Numbered from the stretch's first letter, positions 7,755-17,206 are shown. The stretch is DNA of 64,000 nucleotides from Novosphingobium sp. UBA6272 (GCF_002440635.1 NZ_DJUW01000002.1:62001-126000), one strand, 5' to 3'. Program-made: numbers and translations. The notes: generated by a model not told the origin, from the sequence alone.

Positions 7755-8507
7755 ATGAAAGCCCTGGTCTGCGTAAAGCGCGTGATCGATTACAACGTGA
7801 AGCCGCGGGTCAAATCCGACGGCACCGGTGTCGACCTCGCCAATGTGAAGATGAGCATGAACCCCTTCGACGAAATCGCCGTCGAAGAAGCCATCCGCCT
7901 GAAGGAAAAGGGCGTGGTGGCCGAGATTATCGCGCTTTCGGTGGGGCCGGCCAAGGCCCAGGAAACGCTGCGCACCGCGCTCGCCATGGGCGCGGACCGC
8001 GCCGTGCTGGTCCAGGTCGATGACGGCGTCGAGGTTGAGCCGCTCGCCGTGGCCAAGCTGGTCAAGGGCGTCGCCGAGGAAGAAGGCGTCAGCCTGATCA
8101 TAACCGGCAAGCAGGCAATCGACGACGATTCGAACCAGGTCGGCCAGATGGTCGCCGCGCTGATGGGCCGCCCGCAGGGCACCTTCGCCAACGAAGTCGC
8201 GATCGAAGGCGATTCGGTGGTGGTGAAGCGCGAAGTCGACGGCGGGCTCGAAACGGTCAAGCTGGCGCTGCCGGCGGTGGTCACCACCGACCTGCGCCTC
8301 AACGAACCTCGCTATGCCTCGCTGCCCAATATCATGAAGGCCAAGTCCAAGCCGCTCGCCACCAAGGCCCCGGCCGACTACGGCGTGGATATCGCTCCGC
8401 GCCTCAAGACCCTCAAGGTCAGCGAACCGCCGGTCCGTTCGGCCGGCATCAAGGTGGCCGACGTGGATGCCCTCGTCGCCAAGCTCAAGGAAATGGGAGT
8501 CGCCTGA
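7755..8507 (+). CDS. etfB: Electron transfer flavoprotein beta subunit
   Basis: With EtfA it accepts electrons from acyl-CoA and other dehydrogenases and passes them to ETF-ubiquinone oxidoreductase. The 250-residue protein carries the ETF-beta family blocks MKALVCVKRVIDYNVKP, NPFDEIAVEEAIRLKEKG and TGKQAIDDDSNQVGQM (nucleotide-binding). It sits one base upstream of etfA, after a 190-base leader that contains a LiuR-like box. A likely client in this window is the acyl-CoA dehydrogenase at 58882. Confidence 0.97.
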   Translation: MKALVCVKRVIDYNVKPRVKSDGTGVDLANVKMSMNPFDEIAVEEAIRLKEKGVVAEIIALSVGPAKAQETLRTALAMGADRAVLVQVDDGVEVEPLAVAKLVKGVAEEEGVSLIITGKQAIDDDSNQVGQMVAALMGRPQGTFANEVAIEGDSVVVKREVDGGLETVKLALPAVVTTDLRLNEPRYASLPNIMKAKSKPLATKAPADYGVDIAPRLKTLKVSEPPVRSAGIKVADVDALVAKLKEMGVA

Positions 8508-8508
8508 C

Positions 8509-9438
8509 ATGAAGACGCTCGTTTGGGTCGAACACGACAACGCCTCGGTCAAGGATGCTACCCTGGCCGCCGTTACCGCCGCTTCGCAGATCGGCGAAGT
8601 CCACTTGCTGGTCGCCGGTTCGGGCTGCAAGGCCGTGGCCGATGAAGCCGCCAGGATCGCCGGCGTGGGCAAGGTCCACCTTGCCGATGACGCGGCCTAT
8701 GCCAATGCGCTGGCCGAAAACGTCGCGCCGCTGGTGGCCAGCCTGATGGCCAGCCACGATGCCTTCGTCGTTCCGGCCACCACCACCGGCAAGAACATCG
8801 CCCCGCGAGTCGCCGCGCTGCTCGATGTGATGCAGGTGTCCGACATCCTCTCGGTCGAAGGGCCCAAGACCTTCACCCGCCCGATCTATGCCGGCAACGC
8901 GATCGCCACGGTTGAATCGAGCGATGCCAAGCTGGTGATCACCGTACGCGGCACCGCTTTCGCCAAGGCTGAAACCAGCGGCGGTTCGGGCAGCGTCGAG
9001 GCCGTTTCGGGCACCGGCGATTCCGGCCTGTCCAGCTTCATGGGGTCCGAAATCGCCAAGAGCGAGCGCCCGGAACTGACCAGCGCCAAGATCATTGTCT
9101 CGGGTGGCCGCGCGCTCAAGGATGCGGATACCTTCAAGGCCACCATCTTCCCGCTGGCCGACAAGCTGGGCGCCGCGATCGGCGCCAGCCGCGCGGCGGT
9201 CGACGCGGGCTATGTCCCCAACGACTACCAGGTCGGCCAGACCGGCAAGATCGTCGCCCCGGAAGTCTACATCGCGGTCGGCATCTCGGGCGCGATTCAG
9301 CACCTCGCGGGGATGAAGGATTCCAAGACCATCATCGCGATCAACAAGGACGAGGACGCGCCGATCTTCCAGGTCGCCGACATTGGCCTGGTCGCGGACC
9401 TGTTCAACGCGGTGCCGGAGCTGACCGGCAAGCTTTGA
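8509..9438 (+). CDS. etfA: Electron transfer flavoprotein alpha subunit
   Basis: The FAD-binding partner of EtfB. ATG 8509 gives 309 residues, the usual length; the upstream in-frame start would run inside etfB. The C-terminal FAD domain is clear: SGGRALK, GQTGKIVAPEVYIAVGISG, then IQHLAGMKDS and IAINKDEDAPIF. It ends 24 bases before a terminator, so etfBA is a two-gene operon. Confidence 0.97.
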   Translation: MKTLVWVEHDNASVKDATLAAVTAASQIGEVHLLVAGSGCKAVADEAARIAGVGKVHLADDAAYANALAENVAPLVASLMASHDAFVVPATTTGKNIAPRVAALLDVMQVSDILSVEGPKTFTRPIYAGNAIATVESSDAKLVITVRGTAFAKAETSGGSGSVEAVSGTGDSGLSSFMGSEIAKSERPELTSAKIIVSGGRALKDADTFKATIFPLADKLGAAIGASRAAVDAGYVPNDYQVGQTGKIVAPEVYIAVGISGAIQHLAGMKDSKTIIAINKDEDAPIFQVADIGLVADLFNAVPELTGKL

Positions 9439-9462
9439 TCCGAACCGACAGAAGAATTCGGA

Positions 9463-9494
9463 GAAGGCCCTGCATTTGCGGGGCCTTTTTCTTT
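9463..9494 (+). terminator. Intrinsic terminator of etfBA
   Basis: The stem AAGGCCC / GGGCCTT with a loop of about ten bases runs into TTTTTCTTTC directly after etfA. Confidence 0.85.
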
Positions 9495-9579
9495 CGGGTC
9501 AGGCTTGCTGTAAATGAATAGTGGTTTCCTCTGCCATACAACCGGTTAGGTTGATCACCTAGTGCTTGGAGACATCCCG

Positions 9580-10449
9580 ATGTTGCGCAACATCATTCTG
9601 ATTCCAGTGTCGCTGGCAGTAACAGTTCAGCCAGCCTTGGCGGCAGTGAAGCCCCCAGTTGCGCTTGCCAAAGTCGGCAAATGGGAGATCAACTATGACA
9701 AGGAAGCTTGTCACCTGCTTGCAAAGTTCGGGGCCAGCAAGGAAGAGACGATAGTGCGGTTGACGCGGTATCAACCTGGTAGCGTGCTCAATCTGACACT
9801 GTTTGGCCCGCTGTTCAACACGCAGGACCCTATGGCGACTGTGGAGGTGGGATTTGGCTTGGCCCCGGCCGTCAAATACGAGGCGGTAACAGGCACTGCC
9901 GGAAACAAGTTGCCACTGATGGTGGTGGGGACGGTGCGGTTGGACGGCTGGTTCAGCCGTGAACCACTGGCCATGCCCCCGAACGTAACGACCGAGCAGG
10001 AAGCGAGGGCTACGGCAATTGATCTGACACTGCCCGGCAAGCGGCGTTACCGCCTGGAGACAGGTTCATTGGCCGCGCCGATGCGCGCAATGCGCACCTG
10101 TGTAGACAATCTGGTCAGCAACTGGGGTTATGATCCGGCTCAGTATGCCGCTTTGCGTCAGGCTCCGGTGCCGGCATCATCACCCTCAACCTGGCTTGGC
10201 ACCCAAGACTATCCCTACCGCTCACTCTACCGCGGGGCAAACGGGATCGTGCAATTCCGGCTGGCGGTCGATGCGGCTGGTGCCGTTTCAGGCTGCCACG
10301 TGCTCTACCGGACCAATCCTGATGATTTCGCCGATCTCACCTGCAAGCTGCTGACCAAGCGGGCGCGGTTCAACCCCGCACTGGACTCATCAGGAGCACC
10401 GGTACGCTCCTTTTATGTAGGCAAGGTCCGGTGGATAATCCCCGGCTAG
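9580..10449 (+). CDS. Secreted protein with TonB-C-terminal-like domain
   Basis: A 289-residue periplasmic protein of unknown role. The signal peptide (about residues 1-20) ends PALAA. The middle (about 25-180) matches nothing I know. The last 80 residues (IVQFRLAVDAAGAVSGCHVL...FADLTCKLLTKRARFNPA...VRSFYVGKVRW) follow the pattern of the TonB C-terminal/energy-transducer domain, with two Cys that may form a disulfide. Unlike true TonB it lacks an inner-membrane anchor and a Pro-rich stalk. ATG 9580 is preferred over the upstream GTG because GGAG (9568-9571) and the signal peptide fit it. It converges on the GNAT gene, sharing a CTAG with it. Confidence 0.75.
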   Translation: MLRNIILIPVSLAVTVQPALAAVKPPVALAKVGKWEINYDKEACHLLAKFGASKEETIVRLTRYQPGSVLNLTLFGPLFNTQDPMATVEVGFGLAPAVKYEAVTGTAGNKLPLMVVGTVRLDGWFSREPLAMPPNVTTEQEARATAIDLTLPGKRRYRLETGSLAAPMRAMRTCVDNLVSNWGYDPAQYAALRQAPVPASSPSTWLGTQDYPYRSLYRGANGIVQFRLAVDAAGAVSGCHVLYRTNPDDFADLTCKLLTKRARFNPALDSSGAPVRSFYVGKVRWIIPG

Positions 10450-10976
10450 GTCCGTTGATACAGCAGTAGAGGCGCCGCGCCCTCGCTCTCCTGCCGGCCA
10501 TATTCGACGAACCCCAGGTGCCGCGCCAGCTTGTCCGAAGCGGCGTGGCCCTCCTCGATCATGCAGGCGATCCGCTGCTGGCCATGGGCGGCGTCGAACC
10601 AGGCCAACGCGGCTTCCATAGCCTCGCGGGCAATCCCCTGACCCCAGTGATCCTGGTGAACGATCCAGCCGGCTTCGGGGACATTGTCGAGGCCTTGCTC
10701 CGGGCCAAAGCCACGATGGCTTCGGAACACGCCGCAGGTGGCGATAATCTTGGACCCGCCCTGCAACCGGACATTGAAGATGCCATACCCGTAAAGTGCC
10801 CAGCCACCCGCATTGCGCAGCAGACGGTTGAAGGCATCCATCTCGGTCGGCACGAAGCTGCCGAGAAACCGGCGGGTTTCCTCTGCAAGGGTCAGGTCGA
10901 ACAGATCGGCCAGATCGCCGATCTGCGGCTGCCACAGCTCGAGCCGCTTGGAGGTGAGAAGCGGCCCGGCGCTCAT
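10446..10976 (-). CDS. GNAT-family N-acetyltransferase (RimJ/RimL type)
   Basis: A 176-residue acetyltransferase, probably acting on a small molecule or a protein N-terminus. It begins with the typical SKRLELWQPQIGDL block. The acetyl-CoA site reads HQDHWGQGIAREAMEAAL, and the C-terminal RHLGFVEYG block is present. ATG 10976 overlaps the stop of the DUF445 gene (ATGA), so it is the last, coupled gene of the efflux operon. A link to the pump's substrate is possible but unproven. Its TAG stop shares the four bases CTAG with the converging gene. Confidence 0.88.
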   Translation of the reverse strand: MSAGPLLTSKRLELWQPQIGDLADLFDLTLAEETRRFLGSFVPTEMDAFNRLLRNAGGWALYGYGIFNVRLQGGSKIIATCGVFRSHRGFGPEQGLDNVPEAGWIVHQDHWGQGIAREAMEAALAWFDAAHGQQRIACMIEEGHAASDKLARHLGFVEYGRQESEGAAPLLLYQRT

Positions 10977-12253
10977 AGCAGTTGGTCGATCGCATGAATC
11001 AGCACCCCGACCAGCCCGCCGACCAGCGTGCCGTTGATGCGGATGAATTGCAGGTCGCGGCCGACCGCGCCTTCGATCCGGCCGGTAACGGTCTGGGCGT
11101 CCCACCGCTTGACCGTTTCCGAAACCAGCCGGACGATCTGATCGCCATAACGCACCGCCACCCCGACCAGGGTGCGGCGGGCAAAGCGGTTGATCTGATG
11201 TTGCAGCGCGGGATCGTCACGCAGGTGGCGGCCCAGTTCGGCCAGCGCTTCGCCGAGCTGACCGCTGCCTTCGCCGGCGGGGCGGCGCAGGCGGCCCAGC
11301 ATGGCGCCGCGGAGCCGTTCCCATACGCCTTGCCACCAGTTCGATACCGCCGGATTGGCGATCAGCTCGCGCTTCATCCGTTCAACCTTGCCGCGCAGCT
11401 CCTCGTCGTGCTGTAGATCGTCGGTCAGTTTGGCCAGCCCTTCCTCGATCTTGCCGCGCAGCGGATGGTCGGGATCGACGATGACTTCGGCGAGAAGCTT
11501 GTAGAGCCCGTCGATCACCGATGTCGCCAGCCGCTCATCCAGCCCGGTCCAGCGCAGCACCGCATTGGCGCGGCGGTGGATCAGGTCGCGAATCAGCTCT
11601 TCATTGTCTTCCAGCGTCAGCCCGGTCCAGCGGATCAGCGAGTCCATCACCGGTAAGTGCCGCCGGTCGGCGATCATTGTGCGGAGCATCTGACCGAGCA
11701 AGGGCGAAACTTCCAGCTTCTCAAGCTGGCGGAACAGCCCGCTCCGCACCTGGTTGCCAAGCCGCTCGGGATCGAGCGACTCAAGCACCTGAGCGAGCAG
11801 TTCGGCCGCGCCGTCGCGCAGCCGGGTGCTGCCCCCTTTGGCGGGATCGGCCAGCCAGTCGCCCGCCGCTGCGGCCAGGTTCATGTTCGCGAGACGCCGC
11901 GCGACCACCTGAGGGGTCAGGAAATTCTCGCGCAGAAACTGCGCCATCGTCTCGGCGATGCGATCCTTGTTCTCGGGAATGATCGCAGTGTGGGGGATCG
12001 GCAGGCCAAGCGGGTGGCGGAACAGCGCGGTGACCGCGAACCAGTCGGCCAGCCCGCCGACCATCCCGGCCTCGGCAAAGGCCAGGACCCAGCTCCAGAC
12101 CGGGTGGGAGTCCATAAAATGCCGCGCGACCAGATAGAGCGCAGCCATCGCCACCAAGAGGCCAGTGGCCATTCGGCGCATGGTGCGGGCCCGGTCGGGC
12201 AGTATTGCGGCGACCGGACGGCGCCAGCGCAGTCTGGGCGCCTGCTGGTTCAC
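10973..12253 (-). CDS. DUF445 family membrane protein
   Basis: A 426-residue protein of the DUF445/YjiN family, with an N-terminal hydrophobic pair (about residues 28-80, with EAGMVGGLADWFAVTALFRHP, the family's most recognisable block), a long helical middle, and a C-terminal segment (INGTLVGGLVGVLIHAI) that mirrors the N-terminal one. Function is unknown. The GTG start at 12253 overlaps the RND pump stop (GTGA), so it is translated with the pump. This coupling is the best clue to its role here. Confidence 0.9.
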   Translation of the reverse strand: MNQQAPRLRWRRPVAAILPDRARTMRRMATGLLVAMAALYLVARHFMDSHPVWSWVLAFAEAGMVGGLADWFAVTALFRHPLGLPIPHTAIIPENKDRIAETMAQFLRENFLTPQVVARRLANMNLAAAAGDWLADPAKGGSTRLRDGAAELLAQVLESLDPERLGNQVRSGLFRQLEKLEVSPLLGQMLRTMIADRRHLPVMDSLIRWTGLTLEDNEELIRDLIHRRANAVLRWTGLDERLATSVIDGLYKLLAEVIVDPDHPLRGKIEEGLAKLTDDLQHDEELRGKVERMKRELIANPAVSNWWQGVWERLRGAMLGRLRRPAGEGSGQLGEALAELGRHLRDDPALQHQINRFARRTLVGVAVRYGDQIVRLVSETVKRWDAQTVTGRIEGAVGRDLQFIRINGTLVGGLVGVLIHAIDQLL

Positions 12254-15200
12254 TCGGCCGGCAAGGGTCCGTCATCCCGCCGCGTGGCGGGGGTGGCGAC
12301 GGGCTTGGTTGGATCGGGCACGGCGGCAGGCTGGGACTCGGCTTGCGCGCCGCCAGTCTTCGACGGCTCCCAGGTCAGGAACGTCCGGCGCAGCTTTGGT
12401 CCGATCCGCTTTTCGAACCCGTCGGCCAGGCTGAAACCCGCAGGCACGATCAGCAGGGTCAGCAGGGTCGACAGGATCAGGCCGCCCATCACCACGGTGC
12501 CCATCGGCTGGCGCCAGGCGCTGTCACCATGGATCGAAAGCGCGGTCGGAACCATCCCCGCGGTCATCGCCACGGTGGTCATCACGATCGGCTGCGCACG
12601 TTTGTGTCCGGCATCGACGATCGCCTGGTATTTCGGCACGCCTTTGGCCATTTCCTCAATCGCGAAGTCGATCAGCAGGATCGAGTTCTTGGCCACGATT
12701 CCGAACAACATCAGGATCCCGATGAACACTGGCAGGGTCACTTCCTGCCCGGCAATCCACAGCGCGATCAACCCGCCAAGCGGGGCCAGGAACAGCGACG
12801 CCATGTTGACCAGCGGCGAGACAAAGCGATGGTAGAGCAGCACCAGCACCGCAAACACCAGCAGTACCGCCGATCCCAGCGCAATCTGGAAACTGGTGAT
12901 CAGCTCTTCGAAGATTTCGTCCGAACCAAAGGGCTTCTTGCTCAGACCCAGTGGCAGGTTCTCCATCACCGGCAGCTTGTCGATCGCTTGCTTGATCGGA
13001 CCTTCCTGGAAACCCGGCGCCAGGTCAGCACCAACGAAGACGCGGCGTTCCTGATTGAAGCGGCGAATCGAGACCGGGCCGGAGCCATAGCTGACATCGG
13101 CGACCCGCGAGAGCGGCACCGAGCCGCCGCTGGCGGTCTGCACCGGCAGGTTCATGATCACCGACAGATCGCGCCGCGAATCTTCCGACAAGCGCACCCG
13201 GATCGGGATCTGGCGGTCAGAAAGCGAGAACTTGGCTGCGTTCTGATCGATTTCGCCGATCGTGGCAATGCGGATCGTCTGGCTGAGCGCGGCGGTGGTC
13301 ACGCCCAGGCTTGCTGCCAGTTCCTGACGCGGGGTGATGACCAGTTCGGGTCGGCGGGTATCAGCGGCAACCCGTGGGGCAACCACCCCGGGGATCGATT
13401 TCATCTGTTCAGCCAGCTTTGCAGCGGTCGCCTCCAGCAAAACCGAATCCGCACCAGTCAGCATAACCGAGATCGGCCGCCCTATTCCCGGAGGACCCGC
13501 TTGGAACAGGGCCTGAAAGTTGACCCGGGCATCGGCAAATTTTTGCAATTCAGGAGTCAGTCTGCGCTCGAAATCCTGGCTGGTGCCTTCGCGGTCGGCC
13601 TTCAAGGTGATGAACAGCGAGCCATTGGCTTCGCGGACCCGCTCTTGAACCGTAAGAACTTCGGGCTGCTTCGCAATCAGCGCGGCAACCTGCGCCGAAA
13701 CGTCTTCGGTCTGTTTGAGCGTGGTCCCCGGGACCATTTCGATCGTGATGCGGCTGAAGTCGCTGTTCTGCTCGGGGAACAGCTTTTGCGGCAGCACGCC
13801 AAACAACACGCCCGAAAGGATCAGCGCAAAGAAGGCTATTCCCAGCATCCAGACCCGGTGATCGCGCAGCCGCGCGTTGAGGCGCAGCGCCCAGAACCGG
13901 TTCCAGGCGAAGAACCCGGCGTCGCGCTGACGGATCGCCAGATTGACCAGCGAGACCAGCAAGGATTGAAGCAGGAATACCAGCCCGTAGGCAATCGGCC
14001 CGCCAAGGATCATGGCCGACAGGATCAAGCCCACACCCGGGCCTTTGGCAACTTCGCCAATTGCAGGTTCGCTGCGCATGATGAACGGCGACAGCGCCGC
14101 GAATATCCCGGCCAGCGCCGGCAACAGGTGATAGCCGGGCCGCCCGCGGACCGATTCAACTTTGGCACGAAACGCACGCTGCTTGTTGTTATCAAGGCTG
14201 AAGTGCAGGAGCCGTTCATAGCGGTCCATCCACGGCCCGCCGCCGTGCTCGGCAGGGCCGGCCGGCTTGAGGAAGTAGGCCGCGATCATCGGAGTGATCA
14301 TCCGCGCGACCGCCAGGCTGATCAGCACCGACACCACGACGGTCCAGCCGAAGTTGAAGAAGAACTGGCCAGGAATCCCCGGCATCAGCCCGACCGGAAG
14401 GAACACCGCAACGATCGAGAAGGTGGTAGCCACCACCGCCAGGCCGATTTCGTCGGCCGCGTCGATAGCTGCCTGATAGGCGCTCTTGCCCATCCGCATA
14501 TGCCTGACAATATTCTCAACCTCGACGATCGCATCATCGACCAGGACCCCCGCGACCAGGCCGAGGGCAAGCAAGGACATCTGATTAAGCGTGATCCCCA
14601 GCATGTCGATGAACCAGAAGCTGGGAATCGCCGACAAGGGAATTGCGATTGCAGAGATCATCGTTGCGCGCCAGTCGCGCAGGAAGAAGAACACCACGAT
14701 CACCGCGAGGATCGATCCTTCGACCATCGCCGCGATCGAGCTGGTGTACTGTTCCTTGACGTAAGGCACTGTGGTGAACAGCTTGGTGAACTTGATGCCT
14801 GGGTTGTCGGCCTCGATCTTTTCGAGTCGAGCCACTGCCGCGTCATAGACCGACACATCGGATTCGCCGCGACCACGCTGGATCCCGAAAGTTACCGCCA
14901 TCTTTCCGTTGGTTTTGCCAAGCGAAGTGACTTCGCTGTAGCTGTCGGTCACTTTGGCAATGTCAGCCAGTTTGATGACCCGGCCTCCGGCCAGCGGGAT
15001 ATCGGTCTGCGACAGCTGGTAGGCGGTCGCCGTATTGCCCAGCACGCGAACCGATTGCCGCGAACCGCCAATTTCCGAGCGTCCGCCCGCCGCGTTGAGG
15101 TTGAGCTGACGCAGGACCTGATTGATCTGGCCGGCGCTCACGCCGTTGGCCTGCATCTTGCCCGGATCGAGAATGACCGCGATCTCGCGGGTCACCCCGC

Positions 15201-15741
15201 CGCCGCGATTGACCTGGGCCAGGCCCGGGACACTGAGCAGGTTCTTTGTCACCGTGTCGTCGACAAACCAGGATAGCTGCTCAATCGTCATGTCGTCAGC
15301 AAGGACCGAGAAATAGCCGATTTCGTCACTGGAAATGTCGATCTTGGTCACTTCGGGCTCAAGAATTCCGTCCGGCAAGCTGCCCCGGACCTGATCGACC
15401 GCGTTCTTGACGTCGTTCAGCGCCTCGACGACATCGGTGCCGATTTCGAATTCGATCTCGGTCTGACTGGCGCCTTCGCGCGCGGTTGAGCTGATGCTCT
15501 GGACGTTCTGCAACGATCGCAGTGAAGATTCGACCTTCTGGGTAATCTGGTTTTCGATCTCGGTCGGTGCCGCGCCGGGCTGGCTGATGAAGACCACCAC
15601 CAGCGGAAATTCGATATCGGGATCGTTCTGCACTTTCATTCGCGAGAACGTGACCATTCCGCCCAGAATCAAGGCTATAAACAGGACGATCGGCACCACC
15701 GGGTTGCGGATGCACCAGGCCGAGATGTTTTGAAAATTCAT
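12250..15741 (-). CDS. RND-family multidrug efflux transporter (AcrB/MexB-like) with an extra central insertion
   Basis: A 1163-residue inner-membrane proton antiporter that would form a tripartite pump with the fusion protein encoded upstream. The proton-relay residues are visible: LVDDAIVEVENIVRHM (paired Asp in TM4) and GIVAKNSILLIDFAIEE (Lys in TM10). The duplicated porter domains are present. It is about 110 residues longer than typical HAE-1 pumps. The extra length is a block of about 103 residues at roughly 13875-14185, between TM6 and TM7, with two more hydrophobic stretches. The C-terminal tail (last 40 residues) is Pro/Ala-rich. No outer-membrane channel gene is adjacent. The substrate is unknown. 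Confidence 0.93.
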   Translation of the reverse strand: MNFQNISAWCIRNPVVPIVLFIALILGGMVTFSRMKVQNDPDIEFPLVVVFISQPGAAPTEIENQITQKVESSLRSLQNVQSISSTAREGASQTEIEFEIGTDVVEALNDVKNAVDQVRGSLPDGILEPEVTKIDISSDEIGYFSVLADDMTIEQLSWFVDDTVTKNLLSVPGLAQVNRGGGVTREIAVILDPGKMQANGVSAGQINQVLRQLNLNAAGGRSEIGGSRQSVRVLGNTATAYQLSQTDIPLAGGRVIKLADIAKVTDSYSEVTSLGKTNGKMAVTFGIQRGRGESDVSVYDAAVARLEKIEADNPGIKFTKLFTTVPYVKEQYTSSIAAMVEGSILAVIVVFFFLRDWRATMISAIAIPLSAIPSFWFIDMLGITLNQMSLLALGLVAGVLVDDAIVEVENIVRHMRMGKSAYQAAIDAADEIGLAVVATTFSIVAVFLPVGLMPGIPGQFFFNFGWTVVVSVLISLAVARMITPMIAAYFLKPAGPAEHGGGPWMDRYERLLHFSLDNNKQRAFRAKVESVRGRPGYHLLPALAGIFAALSPFIMRSEPAIGEVAKGPGVGLILSAMILGGPIAYGLVFLLQSLLVSLVNLAIRQRDAGFFAWNRFWALRLNARLRDHRVWMLGIAFFALILSGVLFGVLPQKLFPEQNSDFSRITIEMVPGTTLKQTEDVSAQVAALIAKQPEVLTVQERVREANGSLFITLKADREGTSQDFERRLTPELQKFADARVNFQALFQAGPPGIGRPISVMLTGADSVLLEATAAKLAEQMKSIPGVVAPRVAADTRRPELVITPRQELAASLGVTTAALSQTIRIATIGEIDQNAAKFSLSDRQIPIRVRLSEDSRRDLSVIMNLPVQTASGGSVPLSRVADVSYGSGPVSIRRFNQERRVFVGADLAPGFQEGPIKQAIDKLPVMENLPLGLSKKPFGSDEIFEELITSFQIALGSAVLLVFAVLVLLYHRFVSPLVNMASLFLAPLGGLIALWIAGQEVTLPVFIGILMLFGIVAKNSILLIDFAIEEMAKGVPKYQAIVDAGHKRAQPIVMTTVAMTAGMVPTALSIHGDSAWRQPMGTVVMGGLILSTLLTLLIVPAGFSLADGFEKRIGPKLRRTFLTWEPSKTGGAQAESQPAAVPDPTKPVATPATRRDDGPLPAE

Positions 15742-15766
15742 GTTTGCGCTCCCGCCCGGTTCCGCA

Positions 15767-16948
15767 TCAATTGCGCGGCGCGACGGGTTTGATCGTCTCG
15801 CCCGGCTGGAGGAACCCGCCGGCCCGCACCACCACGCGTTCGGAACCGTTCAGACCCTCGGTGATCACGATACCCTGGGCGGTAATCTGGCCTTGCTTGA
15901 TGGGCCGCCGTTCAGCCTTGTTGTCTTTGCCGACAACAAAGACGTAACTTCCCTGCGCATCGGACAAGATCGCGCTTTCCGGCAGAACTGAAGCAACCAT
16001 GGTGCCCGACTTGATTGTCACTGAGGCAAAGCCGCCAGGGCGCAGTTCCGGGGCATAGGCCAACGCGATCCGCGCAGTGCCTTGCTTGGTTGCCGGGTCG
16101 ATCACCGGAGCGATCTGCCAGACCTGGCCGCTAAAAGATTTCGCGGCTCCGACCGGCGTGACCGAAGCACTAACCCCCTGGCTCAGTGCGGCGAGGTCAG
16201 TCTCGCCGAGCAGTGCCTTGAGTTCCATTTCGCCGCCCTTGGCCAAGCGGAACAGCACGCCCGATCCAGCGCTGACGATCTGGCCGGGTTCCACCCGGCG
16301 TTCAAGCACCAGGCCGGCGGCAGGCGCGACAACGTTGAGTCGGCGAACCTGGGCATTGAGCACGCCCAGCTGCGCCTCGGCAACGCGGACCTGGGCAACG
16401 GCGCCATCGCGATTCGCGGTCAGCCGGTCGATATCGGCCTTTGACACGAAGCCCTTGCTGACCAGCTTGAGCGCACGATCGAGATTGGCTTGGGCGAGGC
16501 GGGCGTTGGCCTTGGCCACCTGAATCTGAGCGACCTGACTTGACTGTTGCTGGCTTTGGACTGAGCGGTCAATCACGGCGAGAACTTGTCCTGCACGGAC
16601 CCATTGACCAGGCTCCACCAGCACGGCGACGATCTGTCCGCCCTCGCCAGGGACGCCGACCGGCATCTCGCGTCGGGCAGCAAGGGTGCCAGTCGCGGTG
16701 ATCTGCCCTTCAATCGTCGTACGGCCAGGCGTCACCACGGTGACGACCGGCGCTTGATCCTTCTTGTCATCGGCGGGTGTCGCAGTGCCACTGCGGTTTA
16801 CGTAATAGGCAATCGCGATGATCACCAGCAAGACCCCCAGGGCCAGCAGGATCAGGTTGCGGCGCGAACGGCGATCTTCCTCGCCGCCTTCCAGCAACGG
16901 ATTTCCGGCTGCCCGTTCTGCCTCAATTCCCGTTTCGTAATTCATCAC
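15767..16948 (-). CDS. Efflux periplasmic adaptor (membrane fusion protein, HlyD/AcrA type)
   Basis: A 393-residue adaptor bridging the RND pump and an outer-membrane channel. It has a single N-terminal membrane anchor (about residues 31-50) rather than a lipobox, a split biotinyl-lipoyl domain (ARREMPVGVPGEGGQIVAVLVEPGQWVRAGQ and VVAPAAGLVLERRVEPGQIV), a coiled-coil hairpin rich in Gln/Ala (about 125-190) and a beta-barrel/membrane-proximal end. It is the first gene of the operon, 25 bases before the pump. A promoter-like sequence lies 68 bases upstream. Confidence 0.93.
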   Translation of the reverse strand: MMNYETGIEAERAAGNPLLEGGEEDRRSRRNLILLALGVLLVIIAIAYYVNRSGTATPADDKKDQAPVVTVVTPGRTTIEGQITATGTLAARREMPVGVPGEGGQIVAVLVEPGQWVRAGQVLAVIDRSVQSQQQSSQVAQIQVAKANARLAQANLDRALKLVSKGFVSKADIDRLTANRDGAVAQVRVAEAQLGVLNAQVRRLNVVAPAAGLVLERRVEPGQIVSAGSGVLFRLAKGGEMELKALLGETDLAALSQGVSASVTPVGAAKSFSGQVWQIAPVIDPATKQGTARIALAYAPELRPGGFASVTIKSGTMVASVLPESAILSDAQGSYVFVVGKDNKAERRPIKQGQITAQGIVITEGLNGSERVVVRAGGFLQPGETIKPVAPRN

Positions 16949-17015
16949 TCAATCGCCTTTGCCCCGGACCAGAAACGGTCGATCCCGCCGCCAACGGCAG
17001 GAAACCGGCCAAACT

Positions 17016-17044
17016 GTATTACATGGCTAACTCACTAACCGCAA
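17016..17044 (-). promoter_or_regulatory. Candidate sigma-70 promoter of the efflux operon
   Basis: On the minus strand, TTGCGG (17039-17044) and TAATAC (17016-17021) are spaced by exactly 17 bases. The spacer holds a direct repeat, GTTAG-TGA-GTTAG, which could be a repressor site. No regulator gene is adjacent. The rest of the gap 16949-17228 holds only the hairpin at 17175. Confidence 0.45.
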
Positions 17045-17174
17045 GCCGCGAGTTGCGTCCGGCTTGGCTGCTTCGAGCCACTGTTGGCCTTAGTCGGGAA
17101 GCGGCACGAGGGCAATCACGGGGTCGGCAGACGGCAAAGGAGCTTCGGCAAACCGCATGGTGCAGAAACGGCAA

Positions 17175-17206
17175 CGGCCGGGGCAGGTTTTCACCCGTCC
17201 CGGCCG
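17175..17206 (-). terminator. Hairpin behind sciP, possible weak terminator
   Basis: CGGCCGGG and CCCGGCCG form an eight-pair stem 23 bases past the sciP stop. On the minus strand it is followed by a mixed sequence with only a short T stretch, so termination by this hairpin alone is uncertain. Confidence 0.4.

Noticed and set aside
12205..15276. Open frame of 1023 codons antisense to the RND pump
   Set aside because: It is a high-GC shadow of the pump gene, with a product dominated by Arg, His, Gln and Asp.
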